A stretch of 64,000 bases of DNA from Thioalkalivibrio nitratireducens (GCA_011390385.1 JAABSN010000001.1:16220-80219), one strand, 5' to 3'; counted from the stretch's first letter, positions 49,855 through 58,975 are shown. Made by a program: numbers and translations. Notes: a model not told the origin generated them from the letters alone.

Positions 49855-50936
49855 AACGGGCCGCTCGAATCCGGTGTGATGCCGGTGCCCTGCGCCATAA
49901 CGTGACCCGGGTGCGGATGCTGGTCCCGGGGAGCAAGATCTGGGCGGTGATCAAGGCGGACGCCTACGGGCACGGGTTTGAATGGGCGGCCGCACAACTG
50001 GAAGGTCGGGTCGATGGCTTTGCCGTTTCCTGCGTCGAAGAGGCCTTGTATCTCCGTGAAGCTGGCGTTACCGCCCCGATTCTCGTGCTGCAGGGTCCGC
50101 GAGCGGCGGCGGAGTGGCAAACCTGCGCCATGTATCGCCTGCAACCGGTCCTGCACGCGGAAGGGCAGTTACCGGGACTGGCTGCCTTCGATGGCGAGTT
50201 GCCGGGACTCTGGATCAAGCTTGATACGGGTATGCACCGATTGGGCTTTCCGCCGCTGAAAGCGCAGATCCTGTTCGAACAGCTGCGCCGCCGTCCGGCG
50301 GCCCGCGGGGGGCTTCACTGGTTGACGCATCTGGCCTGCGCCGATCAGCCTGGCCACCCGCAGAACCGTGCCCAGCTGGAGCAGTTTGCCTATTCCGTGT
50401 CCGAGTTGCCGGGGCAGCGCAGCTTCGCGAATTCGGCCGCTGTCGTGTCCGGTCTGGCCGGCGCGGCGCCCCGCGGGGAATGGGTCCGACCCGGCATCAT
50501 GCTCTATGGCCCCAGTCCCCTGCAGGGCGAGGAGGGGCCGGAACAGGATCTGCGTCCGGTCATGACGGTGACTGCGCCGCTGATCGCGGTCAAGGCGCTG
50601 GAGCCGGGTGCAAGTGTCGGTTACGGCGCAGCCTGGACCGCCACACGCCCTGTCCGGGCGGGCGTGGTCGCGATCGGGTATGCGGATGGTTATCCGCGTC
50701 ACGCCCCCAGCGGCACACCCGTGTTGGTGCACGGCCGCGCTTGTCCGCTGATTGGTCGCGTATCGATGGACATGCTTGAGATCGACATTACATCGGTTCC
50801 CGACGCCCGGGTTGGCGACTGGGTGACCCTCTGGGGTGAGGGCCTGCCGGTCGAACGCATCGCCCGATTCGCGGACACCATTGGTTACGAGTTGCTGACT
50901 CGGGTCTCCGGGCGCTTGCAGATCGCGGACGCCTGA
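49851..50936 (+). CDS. alr: Alanine racemase
   Basis: Alr supplies D-alanine for peptidoglycan. The 361-residue fold-III PLP enzyme has the PLP lysine Lys35 in WAVIKADAYGHG, the motif KLDTGMHRLGF near residue 123, and the catalytic tyrosine Tyr258 in SVGYGAAWTA, followed by VVAIGYADGYPR. The start is GTG within the dnaB stop (GTGA). The dnaB-alr pair is common in gammaproteobacteria. Confidence 0.96.
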   Translation: MKRAARIRCDAGALRHNVTRVRMLVPGSKIWAVIKADAYGHGFEWAAAQLEGRVDGFAVSCVEEALYLREAGVTAPILVLQGPRAAAEWQTCAMYRLQPVLHAEGQLPGLAAFDGELPGLWIKLDTGMHRLGFPPLKAQILFEQLRRRPAARGGLHWLTHLACADQPGHPQNRAQLEQFAYSVSELPGQRSFANSAAVVSGLAGAAPRGEWVRPGIMLYGPSPLQGEEGPEQDLRPVMTVTAPLIAVKALEPGASVGYGAAWTATRPVRAGVVAIGYADGYPRHAPSGTPVLVHGRACPLIGRVSMDMLEIDITSVPDARVGDWVTLWGEGLPVERIARFADTIGYELLTRVSGRLQIADA

Positions 50937-51147
50937 CCCAGCACACTGGCCCAACGCAGGGCGCCAATCAGCGCAGCAAGGCGCACCATGGGTGGCTGAA
51001 CGCTGTCGTTGCCGGGCAGTCATAGTATCATGACCGTATGATGACACTCGGCGGACCGGTTGCGTATCCCGGCTGCCGGGAAGATGACCGCAGCACTGCG
51101 ATTTCCCTGCGAACGAGCGGTGTGGAAGGCGCCCGCAGAGGATACCG

Positions 51148-52209
51148 ATGGCACTCGCTGAAGCCCACTACGAAGTACCCGTCACCGCAACGATTACCGG
51201 TGCCCGTCCCCGCATGGACGCATCGGAGCGCTCCGAATGGGTCGCACGAATCAAGGCTTTGTTGCGCCAGCGCGATGCCGTTCTGGTTGCGCACTATTAC
51301 GTCGATTCTTCGCTGCAGCGAATTGCCGAGGAGACCGGCGGTTGTGTTGCCGATTCCCTGGAGATGGCACGCTTTGGCAAGGATCATCCCGCCAGTACCC
51401 TCGTGGTTGCCGGTGTACGCTTCATGGGCGAGACCGCCAAGATCCTGAGCCCGGAAAAGCGTGTGCTGATGCCGACACTGAAGGCCGAATGCTCACTGGA
51501 TCTGGGCTGTCCGGCGGATGCCTTCAGTGCGTTCTGCGAACAGCATCCGAACCGCACAGTGGTCGTTTATTCGAATACGTCGGTGGCCGTGAAGGCACTT
51601 GCGGATTACGTGGTCACATCGAGCATCGCGGTGCCACTGGTGACGTACCTGCGTGATCAGGGTCAGAAGATTCTCTGGGCTCCGGACCGGCATCTGGGGG
51701 ACTACATACGGCGCGAGACTGGAGCGGACATGGTGCTCTGGGACGGCGCCTGCGTGGTGCACGACGAATTCCGCTCCCGCGAGTTGGAAAAATTGCGCAA
51801 GGACCATCCTGCCGCGGCGGTGCTGGTGCACCCGGAATCTCCTCGCGACGTGATCCTTCAGGCCGACGTGGTTGGTTCCACCAGCCAGTTGATTGCTGCG
51901 GTGGAGGAACGCCCGGAGCGGGAGTTCATCGTTGCGACCGACAATCGCATCTTCTACAAAATGCAGCAGGCCGCGCCCGGGAAGCGGCTGATCGAGGCGC
52001 CTACGGGAGGACATAGCGCGACCTGCCACAGCTGTGCTCACTGTCCGTGGATGGCGATGAACGACCTCACCAGCCTTGCCGACGCACTGGAGCGGGGCAC
52101 GAACGAGATCTTCGTTGCCGAGGAGGAGCGGCAAAAGGCCTTGACCGCGACCCAGCGCATGCTGGACTTTGCCGCGATGCACCGTCGAACCGTCGCCGGC
52201 GACGCTTGA
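51148..52209 (+). CDS. nadA: Quinolinate synthase NadA
   Basis: NadA condenses iminoaspartate with dihydroxyacetone phosphate to give quinolinate for NAD. The 353-residue product has [32 protein letters not shown], the cluster cysteines in the LDLGCPAD and [13 protein letters not shown] regions, and the conserved [12 protein letters not shown] run. nadB and nadC are not in the window. Confidence 0.96.
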   Translation: MALAEAHYEVPVTATITGARPRMDASERSEWVARIKALLRQRDAVLVAHYYVDSSLQRIAEETGGCVADSLEMARFGKDHPASTLVVAGVRFMGETAKILSPEKRVLMPTLKAECSLDLGCPADAFSAFCEQHPNRTVVVYSNTSVAVKALADYVVTSSIAVPLVTYLRDQGQKILWAPDRHLGDYIRRETGADMVLWDGACVVHDEFRSRELEKLRKDHPAAAVLVHPESPRDVILQADVVGSTSQLIAAVEERPEREFIVATDNRIFYKMQQAAPGKRLIEAPTGGHSATCHSCAHCPWMAMNDLTSLADALERGTNEIFVAEEERQKALTATQRMLDFAAMHRRTVAGDA

Positions 52210-52221
52210 CGCGCTTCATTC

Positions 52222-52272
52222 TCAATGGTTTCCGTGTCCTTCCGTGGCTGTATTTTCACGCCAACGGATGCA
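52222..52272 (+). repeat. TTCCGTG-type dispersed repeat, copy 2
   Basis: TCAATGGTTTCCGTGTCC then TTCCGTGGCTGTATTTTCAC; resembles the reverse strand of 43932-44000, including sequence beyond the tandem CCGTG units. It occupies the space right before the small gene at 52277. Confidence 0.55.
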
Positions 52273-52276
52273 GTCC

Positions 52277-52636
52277 ATGTACAAGCGCCCTGCGCGGCTT
52301 CTGATTGCCGCGCTCGCCGATGACGGTCGGGCGCGCACGGTGGCGCGCCTTGCCACAGCTCCGGCGACGGCGCGGTGGATCGAGGCCCGCTCGGCCGCGT
52401 CCATTCGCCAATTGAGCCCGGACGATATCGATTGGGCGGATCTCGTGGTTGCCGTCGACAGCGCGGCTGCGAGCGCATTGCCGGCCAGCGTGACCCTCAA
52501 CCGCAGATTGAAGACCTGGGATCTGCCGCCGTCGGACTCTCCCGGTGTCGAGGGTGCCGCCGTCGCGGCGCTGAACGGCATGATCAACGGGATGCGCATG
52601 CTGTCGCGGATGGACGAGGAAAATAGCGATAGATAA
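52277..52636 (+). CDS. Small unknown protein, faintly LMW tyrosine phosphatase-like
   Basis: A 119-residue frame (MYKRPARLLIAALADDGRAR) directly after nadA. Its middle (LSPDDIDWADLVVAVDSAAA and LKTWDLPPSDSPGV) recalls the C-terminal half of low-molecular-weight protein tyrosine phosphatases, where an Asp-Leu-Pro stretch follows the 'WADL' helix. However, the catalytic CX5R loop expected near the N-terminus is missing, so it is not an active phosphatase by that mechanism. An ATG at 52268 is an alternative start. Confidence 0.5.
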   Translation: MYKRPARLLIAALADDGRARTVARLATAPATARWIEARSAASIRQLSPDDIDWADLVVAVDSAAASALPASVTLNRRLKTWDLPPSDSPGVEGAAVAALNGMINGMRMLSRMDEENSDR

Positions 52637-52746
52637 AGTGCGGCGCCCGCGCAGCGCTGTGGATTGTGGTGGTTTGCCGCCGCTTTCGTTCGTGGACGTT
52701 CCCGTCGTCGACAAGCGGAAGCAGGCTTCCTCTCCGCAAAGAATGG

Positions 52747-53499
52747 TCAGCCCTGTCGGTGCAGCTTTTCGGCGATTTCCAGCCAGAGTTGTTCGAACGC
52801 AGTGGTTGCGCGTCCACGAGGCTGGATCACCGGAAGCGGTGCACGATGGCGGCCCATGGACTCGACTGCGGCGGCATACGGAATCGGCGTGCTGAGAAGG
52901 TTGGGGATGCTGCCTCGCAGGTCGAGGCTGGCCTCCCGGTGCTGCTTGCGTCGGTTATCGACCATCGACAGAAACGGATAGAGCTTGACCCGGCGGATCT
53001 TCTCGTCCTCGAGGAACCGTACCATCTGTTCGAAGCTTCGGATGGAGAGCTGCGAGGGAATGATCGGGACCGCGATCAGGTCGGCGGCATGGAACAGGTT
53101 TTCCGTGACGGTGGAAAAGCTCGGCGGGCAATCGAGCAGGATCAGGTCGAATGCGGATTCGAACTCCTTCAATAACCTGCGGACCTGAAAGGCAGGATGA
53201 TCGGTCTTGCGCAGGTACTGATCGAGATTGCGGTTATCGAAATCGGCCGGCAGGCAGGAAAGGCGCGGCCAGATTGTCGTGCACACCGAATCGTTCCAGT
53301 CGCGCTTGCCTCTGGCCAATTTTTTCACGCTGCCCTGCACGCCCGGTTCCAGACCGAGATACCAGGTGGCGGCGGCCTGCGGATCGAGGTCCCACAGCAG
53401 CGTCTTCCAGCCGTACTGCGACGCCAGATAAGCCAGGTTGACGGCCGCTGCGGTCTTGCCAACGCCACCCTTGAGGTTGTAGATCGCGAGGGTCTTCAA
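52747..53499 (-). CDS. Orphan ParA-family ATPase
   Basis: A 250-residue protein with the deviant Walker A NLKGGVGKTAAAVNLAYLA (residues 8-26), LLWDLDPQAAATWYLG, and LLDCPPSFSTVTENLF. ParA ATPases position chromosomes, plasmids or protein clusters. No ParB or other partner is adjacent, and the genes around are not a chemotaxis, carboxysome or flagellar cluster, so the cargo is unknown. Proteins of this length that lack an N-terminal DNA-binding domain are of the small, chromosomal type. Confidence 0.85.
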   Translation of the reverse strand: MKTLAIYNLKGGVGKTAAAVNLAYLASQYGWKTLLWDLDPQAAATWYLGLEPGVQGSVKKLARGKRDWNDSVCTTIWPRLSCLPADFDNRNLDQYLRKTDHPAFQVRRLLKEFESAFDLILLDCPPSFSTVTENLFHAADLIAVPIIPSQLSIRSFEQMVRFLEDEKIRRVKLYPFLSMVDNRRKQHREASLDLRGSIPNLLSTPIPYAAAVESMGRHRAPLPVIQPRGRATTAFEQLWLEIAEKLHRQG

Positions 53500-53617
53500 G
53501 CGTTTGTACCGGAGTGAGTGGAGCCTCGGTCAGGTCTGGGGTACGTGGCTGATGGCGCCATTGTAGTGCTTGTGTGAGTCCGGCGCATGTCGACTCCCGG
53601 TGCCGTTCGGTTTTGCC

Positions 53618-54163
53618 TCACCGCGTACCCCGCGGTGGCCGTGGCTCTTCCGGTGAAGCGTCTGCATGCAGTTGAGCGAGGTGCTGTTCGTAGAGGGCCC
53701 ACAGCCTCGGCGCGATGGCCCCGCGAGTCCCGGGATAGGTGAGACGGTCGGGATTGAATCGCCGCAGGTCCTCGATCTCGGTATCGCGAAGCACGCCGTC
53801 GACGATATGGAAGATCAACACGCGGGTTCCTCGCCCTGCGATCGGCAACAGAGCGCCGACGATGCCGGTATCGTTCAGACCCGGCCCGCCACGTGCGTCG
53901 CCGTCTTCGCCTGGAGGCCGGGTCAGCGTGCCCAGCAGTTCGCGGTATGCCTCGGAGCAAGGGAAGCAGACTTCGCTCGCGCGCGGGCCGGGTACACGAT
54001 TCGCGGCGGCCTCGATCTCGGGTACCTGCAGCAGCGTCGAGCTGCTTTCGAGCCGCACGCGATTGCGCTGACCATTGGGCAGCAGGCGAGGTACGGCCTC
54101 CCGGCACGAAGGGCAGATCCACGCTGCGACTTTCGGTCCTTCGAGGATGTTGTCCGGTGGCAT
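53618..54163 (-). CDS. Unrecognised protein with paired CxxC motifs
   Basis: A 181-residue frame starting MPPDNILEGPKVAAWICPSC. It has CPSC at residues 17-20 and CFPC near 67-70, a likely zinc ribbon, and a C-terminal half with VLIFHIVDGVLRDTEIEDLR. I do not recognise a family. A 282-codon frame on the same strand (53496-54344) is Arg-rich and looks like a shadow, so this frame is preferred. Confidence 0.5.
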   Translation of the reverse strand: MPPDNILEGPKVAAWICPSCREAVPRLLPNGQRNRVRLESSSTLLQVPEIEAAANRVPGPRASEVCFPCSEAYRELLGTLTRPPGEDGDARGGPGLNDTGIVGALLPIAGRGTRVLIFHIVDGVLRDTEIEDLRRFNPDRLTYPGTRGAIAPRLWALYEQHLAQLHADASPEEPRPPRGTR

Positions 54164-54219
54164 GTTTGGTCAGGTCCGTGTTCCCGGTCGCCGGGTAGGG
54201 TTGCCGGGTCCAGTGCCGC

Positions 54220-54801
54220 TCAGCCGTAGTATTCTGGTTCGTTGCCAGGCTTCCACTTGATGTTGCACCCCAGGCTTGCCTTTTGCGGTTCCGGGACGGG
54301 CAGGCCGGTGAGCAGGGAATCGCTGGCTGCGCGCAGGTCGGCACCGGTCACTGGAACGTCGCTGCCCGGTCTGGCATCGTCGAACTGGCCGCGGTATACA
54401 AGCCTGCGCTCCGCGTCGAACAGGTAGAGATCCGGCGTGCAGGCTGCCTGGTATGCCTTGGCCACGGACTGGTCCTCGTCCAGGCAGTACGGGAATGCGT
54501 AACCGAAGCGGCGTGCGTCGTCGCGCATCGCATCGGGACCGTCCTCGGGGTGTGCGACGATGTCGTTGGAGTTGATGGCGATCACGGCAATGCCCCTGTC
54601 GGTGTACTCACGACCGTAACGCGCGAACTCGTGACGGATGAGTTGTACGAAGGGACAATGGTTGCATATGAACGCAATCATGAAACCCTTTGCGCCGGGA
54701 AAGTCGTCCAGGGAGATGTTCCGGTTGGACACCACGTCGTGGAGGCTGAAATTTGGGGCTTCGGTGCCGAGATCGATCATCTGGGAGGGTGTGCGCGCCA
54801 T
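54220..54801 (-). CDS. Thioredoxin-family (redoxin/AhpC-TSA-like) protein
   Basis: A 193-residue thioredoxin-fold protein. The active-site region is FICNHCPFVQLI with Cys46 and Cys49 (CNHC), preceded by LGTEAPNFSLHDVVSN and followed by VIAINSND and CTPDLYLFDAERRLVYRGQF. Stand-alone CNHCPFV proteins are widespread in bacteria and presumed to be cytoplasmic thiol peroxidases or reductases; the substrate is unknown. Confidence 0.85.
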   Translation of the reverse strand: MARTPSQMIDLGTEAPNFSLHDVVSNRNISLDDFPGAKGFMIAFICNHCPFVQLIRHEFARYGREYTDRGIAVIAINSNDIVAHPEDGPDAMRDDARRFGYAFPYCLDEDQSVAKAYQAACTPDLYLFDAERRLVYRGQFDDARPGSDVPVTGADLRAASDSLLTGLPVPEPQKASLGCNIKWKPGNEPEYYG

Positions 54802-55040
54802 GATTGCTCCGATGCTTTGGGTTGCCGGCCCGATTATACCGGCACGGTGGCTCGCTGATACTCAGCCCCGTGGAATGCGCGGGTCAATGTCTTGAAACCC
54901 TTGCCAGCCGGCTATGGCGCCTCGCCCGTGCCTGCACGGGAGCGGCGTCTTGACGCGAACGGATCCTCGGCAGAGCGTGGCGATCCAATCAATAGCGGCG
55001 CTGCGGGGATGGGGGTTTGGTTCCGATCATCGGAGGTGGC

Positions 55041-55781
55041 ATGGGTTGGGTGAAAGGCCGGGTAGTGGAACTCAGGCGATGGACCGAGCGCCTGTTCAGC
55101 CTTCGCGTGGATGCGGAGATCGAGCCTTTCAAGGCGGGTCAGTATAACCGGCTGCGCCTGTTCGTCGGTGACCAGTGGGTGGGGCGTCCCTATTCCTACG
55201 TGAATGCACCGGATCGCCGGCCACTCGAATTCCACTTCGTCGCTGTACCCGAAGGGCCGCTGACGAGTCGCCTGATTCATCTGCAGCCCGGGGACGAGGT
55301 GGAATTGATGCCGCGATCCACGGGCCTGTTCACTCTCGACCAGGTGCCGGATGGGAATGATCTCTGGTTGTTCGCGACGGGTACAGGCCTGGGTCCGTTT
55401 CTGTCCATACTGGGCACCGACGAACCCTGGGAACGCTTCGAAAACATACGCCTCGTCCACTCCGTGCGTGTGGCGGCGGAACTCTCCTATCGTGACAGAA
55501 TCCAGGGCTTTATCGAGCGTGCACCCGCCCGTTTTCGTTACCTGCCGTTGGTAAGTCGCGAGCGATGTGCGGGTGCGCTGTGTGCGCGTATTCCAGCGAC
55601 GCTCGCGGACGGCCGGCTGGAGGATCTCGCTGCCCTGAGCATCGAGCCTGAGCATTCGCAGGTGATGCTGTGCGGAAATCCGGACATGGTCCGGGATACC
55701 CAGGCGGTGTTGAGGGGCAGGGGGCTGCATCGAAACCGTCGCAGCCAGCCGGGTCAGATCACCGTGGAAAACTACTGGTGA
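55041..55781 (+). CDS. fpr: Ferredoxin-NADP+ reductase
   Basis: A 246-residue FAD enzyme of the bacterial Fpr subclass. FAD binding: GRPYSYVNAP (RxYS-type) and GPLTSRLIHLQPGDEV. NADP binding: LFATGTGLGPFLSIL and VMLCGNPDMV. The C-terminus VENYW ends in an aromatic residue stacking on FAD. It exchanges electrons between NADPH and ferredoxin or flavodoxin. The ATG at 55041 follows CGGAGG. It overlaps the convergent hydrolase gene by ten bases. Confidence 0.93.
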   Translation: MGWVKGRVVELRRWTERLFSLRVDAEIEPFKAGQYNRLRLFVGDQWVGRPYSYVNAPDRRPLEFHFVAVPEGPLTSRLIHLQPGDEVELMPRSTGLFTLDQVPDGNDLWLFATGTGLGPFLSILGTDEPWERFENIRLVHSVRVAAELSYRDRIQGFIERAPARFRYLPLVSRERCAGALCARIPATLADGRLEDLAALSIEPEHSQVMLCGNPDMVRDTQAVLRGRGLHRNRRSQPGQITVENYW

Positions 55782-56548
55782 GGCCGCAGCAAGTCGTATG
55801 CCCACGCGTGGATCAACCGAGCCACGTAGGCGGTGTGCTCGGGGCGCGTGAGCAGGTGGTCGGCCTGGTGCAGGGCGACGAAGCTCTTGGGGTGCCGGGC
55901 GCGCGAAAAGATCCGTCGGGCATGATCGATACCCACCACGGTATCGTTGGGCGCGTGCAGGATCAGCAGCGGACGACCGAGACGTTCCAGCGCTGCGTCC
56001 AGATCCTGATTCTCGACTGACTCCAGAAAATCCCGTCCGATCGTGATCGTCCGACCGCCGATATCGACCTCGGCCGAGCCGGTCTCGCGAATGCCATGGG
56101 CCTGTGCCTCGAAGAGGCGCGTCACGTGGCCCGGTTCTGCGGGCGCCGCGATGGTGACCACCCCTCGAAGTTCCTCGCGCAATCCTGCGAGCGCAAGGGC
56201 CATTGCGCCGCCAAAGCTGTGGCCGATCAGAAGATCGGTGGCGTGGCCGGTGAAGTCATCGAAGGCAACCAGAGCGGCTTCGAGATCCTCGCAATAGGTC
56301 TGGAAACTGCTGTCGGCGAAGCGCCCCTCAGCATCGCCCAGCCCCATGAAATCGAAACGCAACGTGACAATGCCTTCCTGCGCCAGTGCGCGAGCCAGGC
56401 GCACGGTGGCGGGAAAATCCTTGGAGCAGGCGAAGCAATGGGCAATGCACGCCTGTCCGATCGGTTTTCCCGCGGGCTGAGCGACCACACCGCTCAGGTG
56501 TATCCCGCGCGGTGTCCTGATCTCCAGGGTCCTGTTGCTGATGCCCAT
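55772..56548 (-). CDS. Alpha/beta hydrolase
   Basis: A 258-residue hydrolase with the triad Ser111 (LIGHSFGGAMA), Asp202 (HAPNDTVVG) and His231 (HQADHLL), and the oxyanion region near AHCFACSKDF. It resembles the hydrolase half of alpha/beta hydrolase-OsmC fusion proteins (LEIRTPRGIHLSGVV at the start), but no OsmC domain follows. The substrate is unknown. Confidence 0.85.
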   Translation of the reverse strand: MGISNRTLEIRTPRGIHLSGVVAQPAGKPIGQACIAHCFACSKDFPATVRLARALAQEGIVTLRFDFMGLGDAEGRFADSSFQTYCEDLEAALVAFDDFTGHATDLLIGHSFGGAMALALAGLREELRGVVTIAAPAEPGHVTRLFEAQAHGIRETGSAEVDIGGRTITIGRDFLESVENQDLDAALERLGRPLLILHAPNDTVVGIDHARRIFSRARHPKSFVALHQADHLLTRPEHTAYVARLIHAWAYDLLRPHQ

Positions 56549-56763
56549 GGTATTCTCGCCTCCCCAAAACCGGTATCGGTCGTTGTGCGCCCGCGACCGT
56601 GCGGTTGTTACCGGAAATTCGGCACACCGCCCTCATTGGTATGTGCAAGGAGGGCGGGCTCTGCGATCATACGCTACCGGGGGCAATGACCGCCGCACCG
56701 TATTGCGGTCGCATCTGAGCTGGCAGGCTGCTAAGACCCGGTATGGCTCGGCGAGGGGGGATC

Positions 56764-56967
56764 GTGGTCGAAGAAGAAAGTGAAATACGCGCACGCATCG
56801 TCGAATTACAGGCAGAGCACGCGGCCCTGGAAGCTGCCGTACTGGCCCTGCAGGACGGTGCTGCGCCAGACCTTTTTGCCCTGCGCCGGCTCAAGAAGCG
56901 CAAGTTGCGCCTGAAGGATTCGATCGCCCGACTGCGCAGCCAGCTGATTCCGGATCTCAACGCCTGA
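56764..56967 (+). CDS. DUF465 (YdcH-family) small coiled-coil protein
   Basis: A 67-residue protein (VVEEESEIRARIVELQAEHA ... LRRLKKRKLRLKDSIARLRS) with the YdcH pattern: a helical hairpin ending in LKKRKLRLKDSI. The GTG at 56764 has a GAGGGGGG Shine-Dalgarno six bases upstream; the ATG at 56743 (74 residues) has none. Function unknown. Confidence 0.8.
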   Translation: MVEEESEIRARIVELQAEHAALEAAVLALQDGAAPDLFALRRLKKRKLRLKDSIARLRSQLIPDLNA

Positions 56968-56973
56968 AAACGC

Positions 56974-57004
56974 AAACGGCGCCCCCGGATTCCCGGAGAC
57001 GCCG
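56974..57004. terminator. Hairpin between convergent DUF465 and fccB genes
   Basis: ACGGCG...CCGG and CCGG...CGCCGT form an interrupted stem between the two convergent genes. No long T-run, so any terminator role is tentative. Confidence 0.45.
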
Positions 57005-57043
57005 TGTTGCCTGAAGCGGAACCGCAGGCTGGGGGGCGGACGA

Positions 57044-58342
57044 TCAGCCCCAGATATCGGCGGTAATACTGTCGTACCAACCCTTGGTATAGACCGCTTC
57101 CATCTTCCGCACCGATGCCGGGGCATCGGAAGGACTGACGCCGCCGGCGCCGGCAACGCCGGCCATCGCGCCATCCTTGTATGCATAAACCGCCGCCACA
57201 CTGATCGCATGGTCCGGTGTGATCAGGCTGTAGCAGGTGTTCGCCGTGGACGGTGCCAGCGGCTCCTGGCCAGCCAGTTCACGCACGATTGCTGCCGCGG
57301 TGAGCTTGGCCTGGTTGTTCGCCGAATGGCCGGACTTCGGCATTGCCCCGGCAACACTCGAATCGCCGATGACGTGAATTCCTGGATGGATGGTGGATTC
57401 GAACGTCATCTGGTTCACTGGGCACCAGAAGCCATCGCCGGCCAGACCGGTCTGCATGGCGATTGCGCCGGCGGTCTGTGGTGGGATGTAGTTCAATACG
57501 TCGGCCTTGAAGGTGGTGAATCCGCCGTCGGAGATCGTCGTCAGGTTGGCAGCGTCGACCTCCTCGACCTGACCACCCCTGGAACTCGGTACCCACTCGA
57601 TCATGTCCCCGTAGTGCTGCTTCCAGCCAGCCATGAACAGGCCCTGCTTGGAGAAGTTTTCCTTGTTGTCGAGGATGATGATCTTGGAACGCGGTTTGGC
57701 CTGCTGAAAGTAATGCGCGGCCATGGAAGCGCGCTCGTAGGGTCCGGGTGGGCAGCGGAACGGATTGCCCGGAGCGACCATCACGAACACACCGCCATCC
57801 GGCATGGCCTCGAGTTGCCGGCGAAGAATCATGGTCTGCTCGCCGGCCTTCCATGCGTGCGGAATGCGTTCGGCGTCCGCCGCGGTGATGCCAGGAATGG
57901 CGTCATAGCGGAAATCGATACCGGGGGACATCACCAGGCGGTCGTACTTCATGGTGCTGCCGCCCGCTGTCTTCACGGTGCGGCGGGCCGGATCAATCTC
58001 GGTAACGGAGTCCTGCACCACTTTCACGCCATGCCGGCTCTGCAGGGCGCCGTAGTTCTGTGCGATGTCTTCCATCTGGGCATGGCCGCCGAGTACCCAG
58101 TTGCTGCCATAGCAGGTGTAGTAGGTGGCGGTCGGCTCGATCAGGGTCACATCAAGATCGGGGGAGAACCGCTTCAGATACGTGGCGGCAGTGGCCCCAC
58201 CGGATCCACCACCGACGACGACGACGTGCGCGCCGCGTGCACCATCAGCCATGCCATTCGTGGCACAGCCAAAACCGGTCGCGGTGGCAGCGCCACCGAT
58301 ACCGACGGCCTTGAGAAAATTACGACGGGAAAAATTGGTCAT
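57044..58342 (-). CDS. fccB: Flavocytochrome c sulfide dehydrogenase, flavoprotein subunit FccB
   Basis: FccB oxidises sulfide in the periplasm and passes electrons to the heme subunit FccA. The 432-residue product has a Tat signal (SRRNFLKAVGIGGAATATG), the FAD-binding VVVGGGSGGATAATYL, and Cys77 in TYYTCYGSN. That cysteine corresponds to mature Cys42 of the Allochromatium enzyme, which binds FAD covalently. Cys197 (FRCPPGPYERA) and Cys370 (ANTCYSLI) match its redox-active disulfide. The start is ATG 58342; 12 codons of longer frame are less likely. It is transcribed after fccA. Confidence 0.94.
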   Translation of the reverse strand: MTNFSRRNFLKAVGIGGAATATGFGCATNGMADGARGAHVVVVGGGSGGATAATYLKRFSPDLDVTLIEPTATYYTCYGSNWVLGGHAQMEDIAQNYGALQSRHGVKVVQDSVTEIDPARRTVKTAGGSTMKYDRLVMSPGIDFRYDAIPGITAADAERIPHAWKAGEQTMILRRQLEAMPDGGVFVMVAPGNPFRCPPGPYERASMAAHYFQQAKPRSKIIILDNKENFSKQGLFMAGWKQHYGDMIEWVPSSRGGQVEEVDAANLTTISDGGFTTFKADVLNYIPPQTAGAIAMQTGLAGDGFWCPVNQMTFESTIHPGIHVIGDSSVAGAMPKSGHSANNQAKLTAAAIVRELAGQEPLAPSTANTCYSLITPDHAISVAAVYAYKDGAMAGVAGAGGVSPSDAPASVRKMEAVYTKGWYDSITADIWG

Positions 58343-58361
58343 GTCTTCAAGCCCCCTGTTC

Positions 58362-58664
58362 TTATTGTATGGTCGCAAAATGATCGCCGATCTGGACGAT
58401 CTCTTCGTCCGAATAACCCTTGGCGATGCGATTCATGATGGTGCCCGGCCGGGTTCCATCCCGGAAGGCGTGCATCTGCGAAATCAGCAGATCCCTGGGG
58501 TAACCGACCAGGTTGGGCATGTTGCCGGTGGTGTCGATACTGTGACAGGAAAAGCAGGAGCTGGTGAGCAGGGCTGCCCTGTCAACTTCCGCGGCCTGGG
58601 GCGCAAGGGTCATGGCCATCAAGGATGCCGCGATGCCCGCGGCGAGGATTCGAGAACGTTTCAT
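58362..58664 (-). CDS. fccA: Flavocytochrome c sulfide dehydrogenase, monoheme cytochrome subunit FccA
   Basis: A 100-residue class I cytochrome c with a signal peptide (ILAAGIAASLMAMTLAPQAA), one heme site CFSCH (residues 37-41) and a candidate axial Met77 (PGTIMNRIAKGYSDEE). It lies 19 bases upstream of fccB. Allochromatium FccA is a diheme protein of about 21 kDa, whereas this one is monoheme and half as long, like those of green sulfur bacteria and some Thioalkalivibrio-type species. It should export as an unfolded Sec substrate while FccB uses Tat. Confidence 0.9.
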   Translation of the reverse strand: MKRSRILAAGIAASLMAMTLAPQAAEVDRAALLTSSCFSCHSIDTTGNMPNLVGYPRDLLISQMHAFRDGTRPGTIMNRIAKGYSDEEIVQIGDHFATIQ

Positions 58665-58975
58665 GGATTGGGAACTCCTCCGTTTGAGGGTTGTACTCTG
58701 GTGATTGAACGGCTTTCGTGTGCCGCCTTTTCTTATTCCCCGAATTCGGCCGGGTACTCCGCCCCGCCCGGGTCAGGGAGATGACATGCCTGATACAGGC
58801 TTGTCGCTGCGAGGCGCATGGCTTTTACTTACCACAATGCGCCAACTTCTCGTGGCTAGGTCGATTTACTTCCAAGTAGGTAGCCTAGACGCTGAATGTA
58901 CGGAATGCCAGATTATTCCACGTCTTCCTGCACGCGTATTGTTACGCGAATGGGGTGTGATGTTCTCCCCGAGCT
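58665..58975. other. Region upstream of fccA
   Basis: A 311-base gap, noticeably more AT-rich in its right half (58830-58960) than the neighbouring genes. It should hold the fccA promoter. An inverted pair GGAAT...ATTCC lies near 58905-58920. No clear hexamers or coding frame. Confidence 0.5.

Noticed and set aside
53496..54344. A 282-codon minus-strand frame longer than the chosen 181-codon one
   Set aside because: Extremely rich in Arg, Pro and Ser, no hydrophobic core; the shorter overlapping frame has CxxC pairs and normal composition.
57209..58438. A 409-codon plus-strand frame opposite fccB
   Set aside because: Antisense to conserved FccB motifs; composition lacks protein-like structure.
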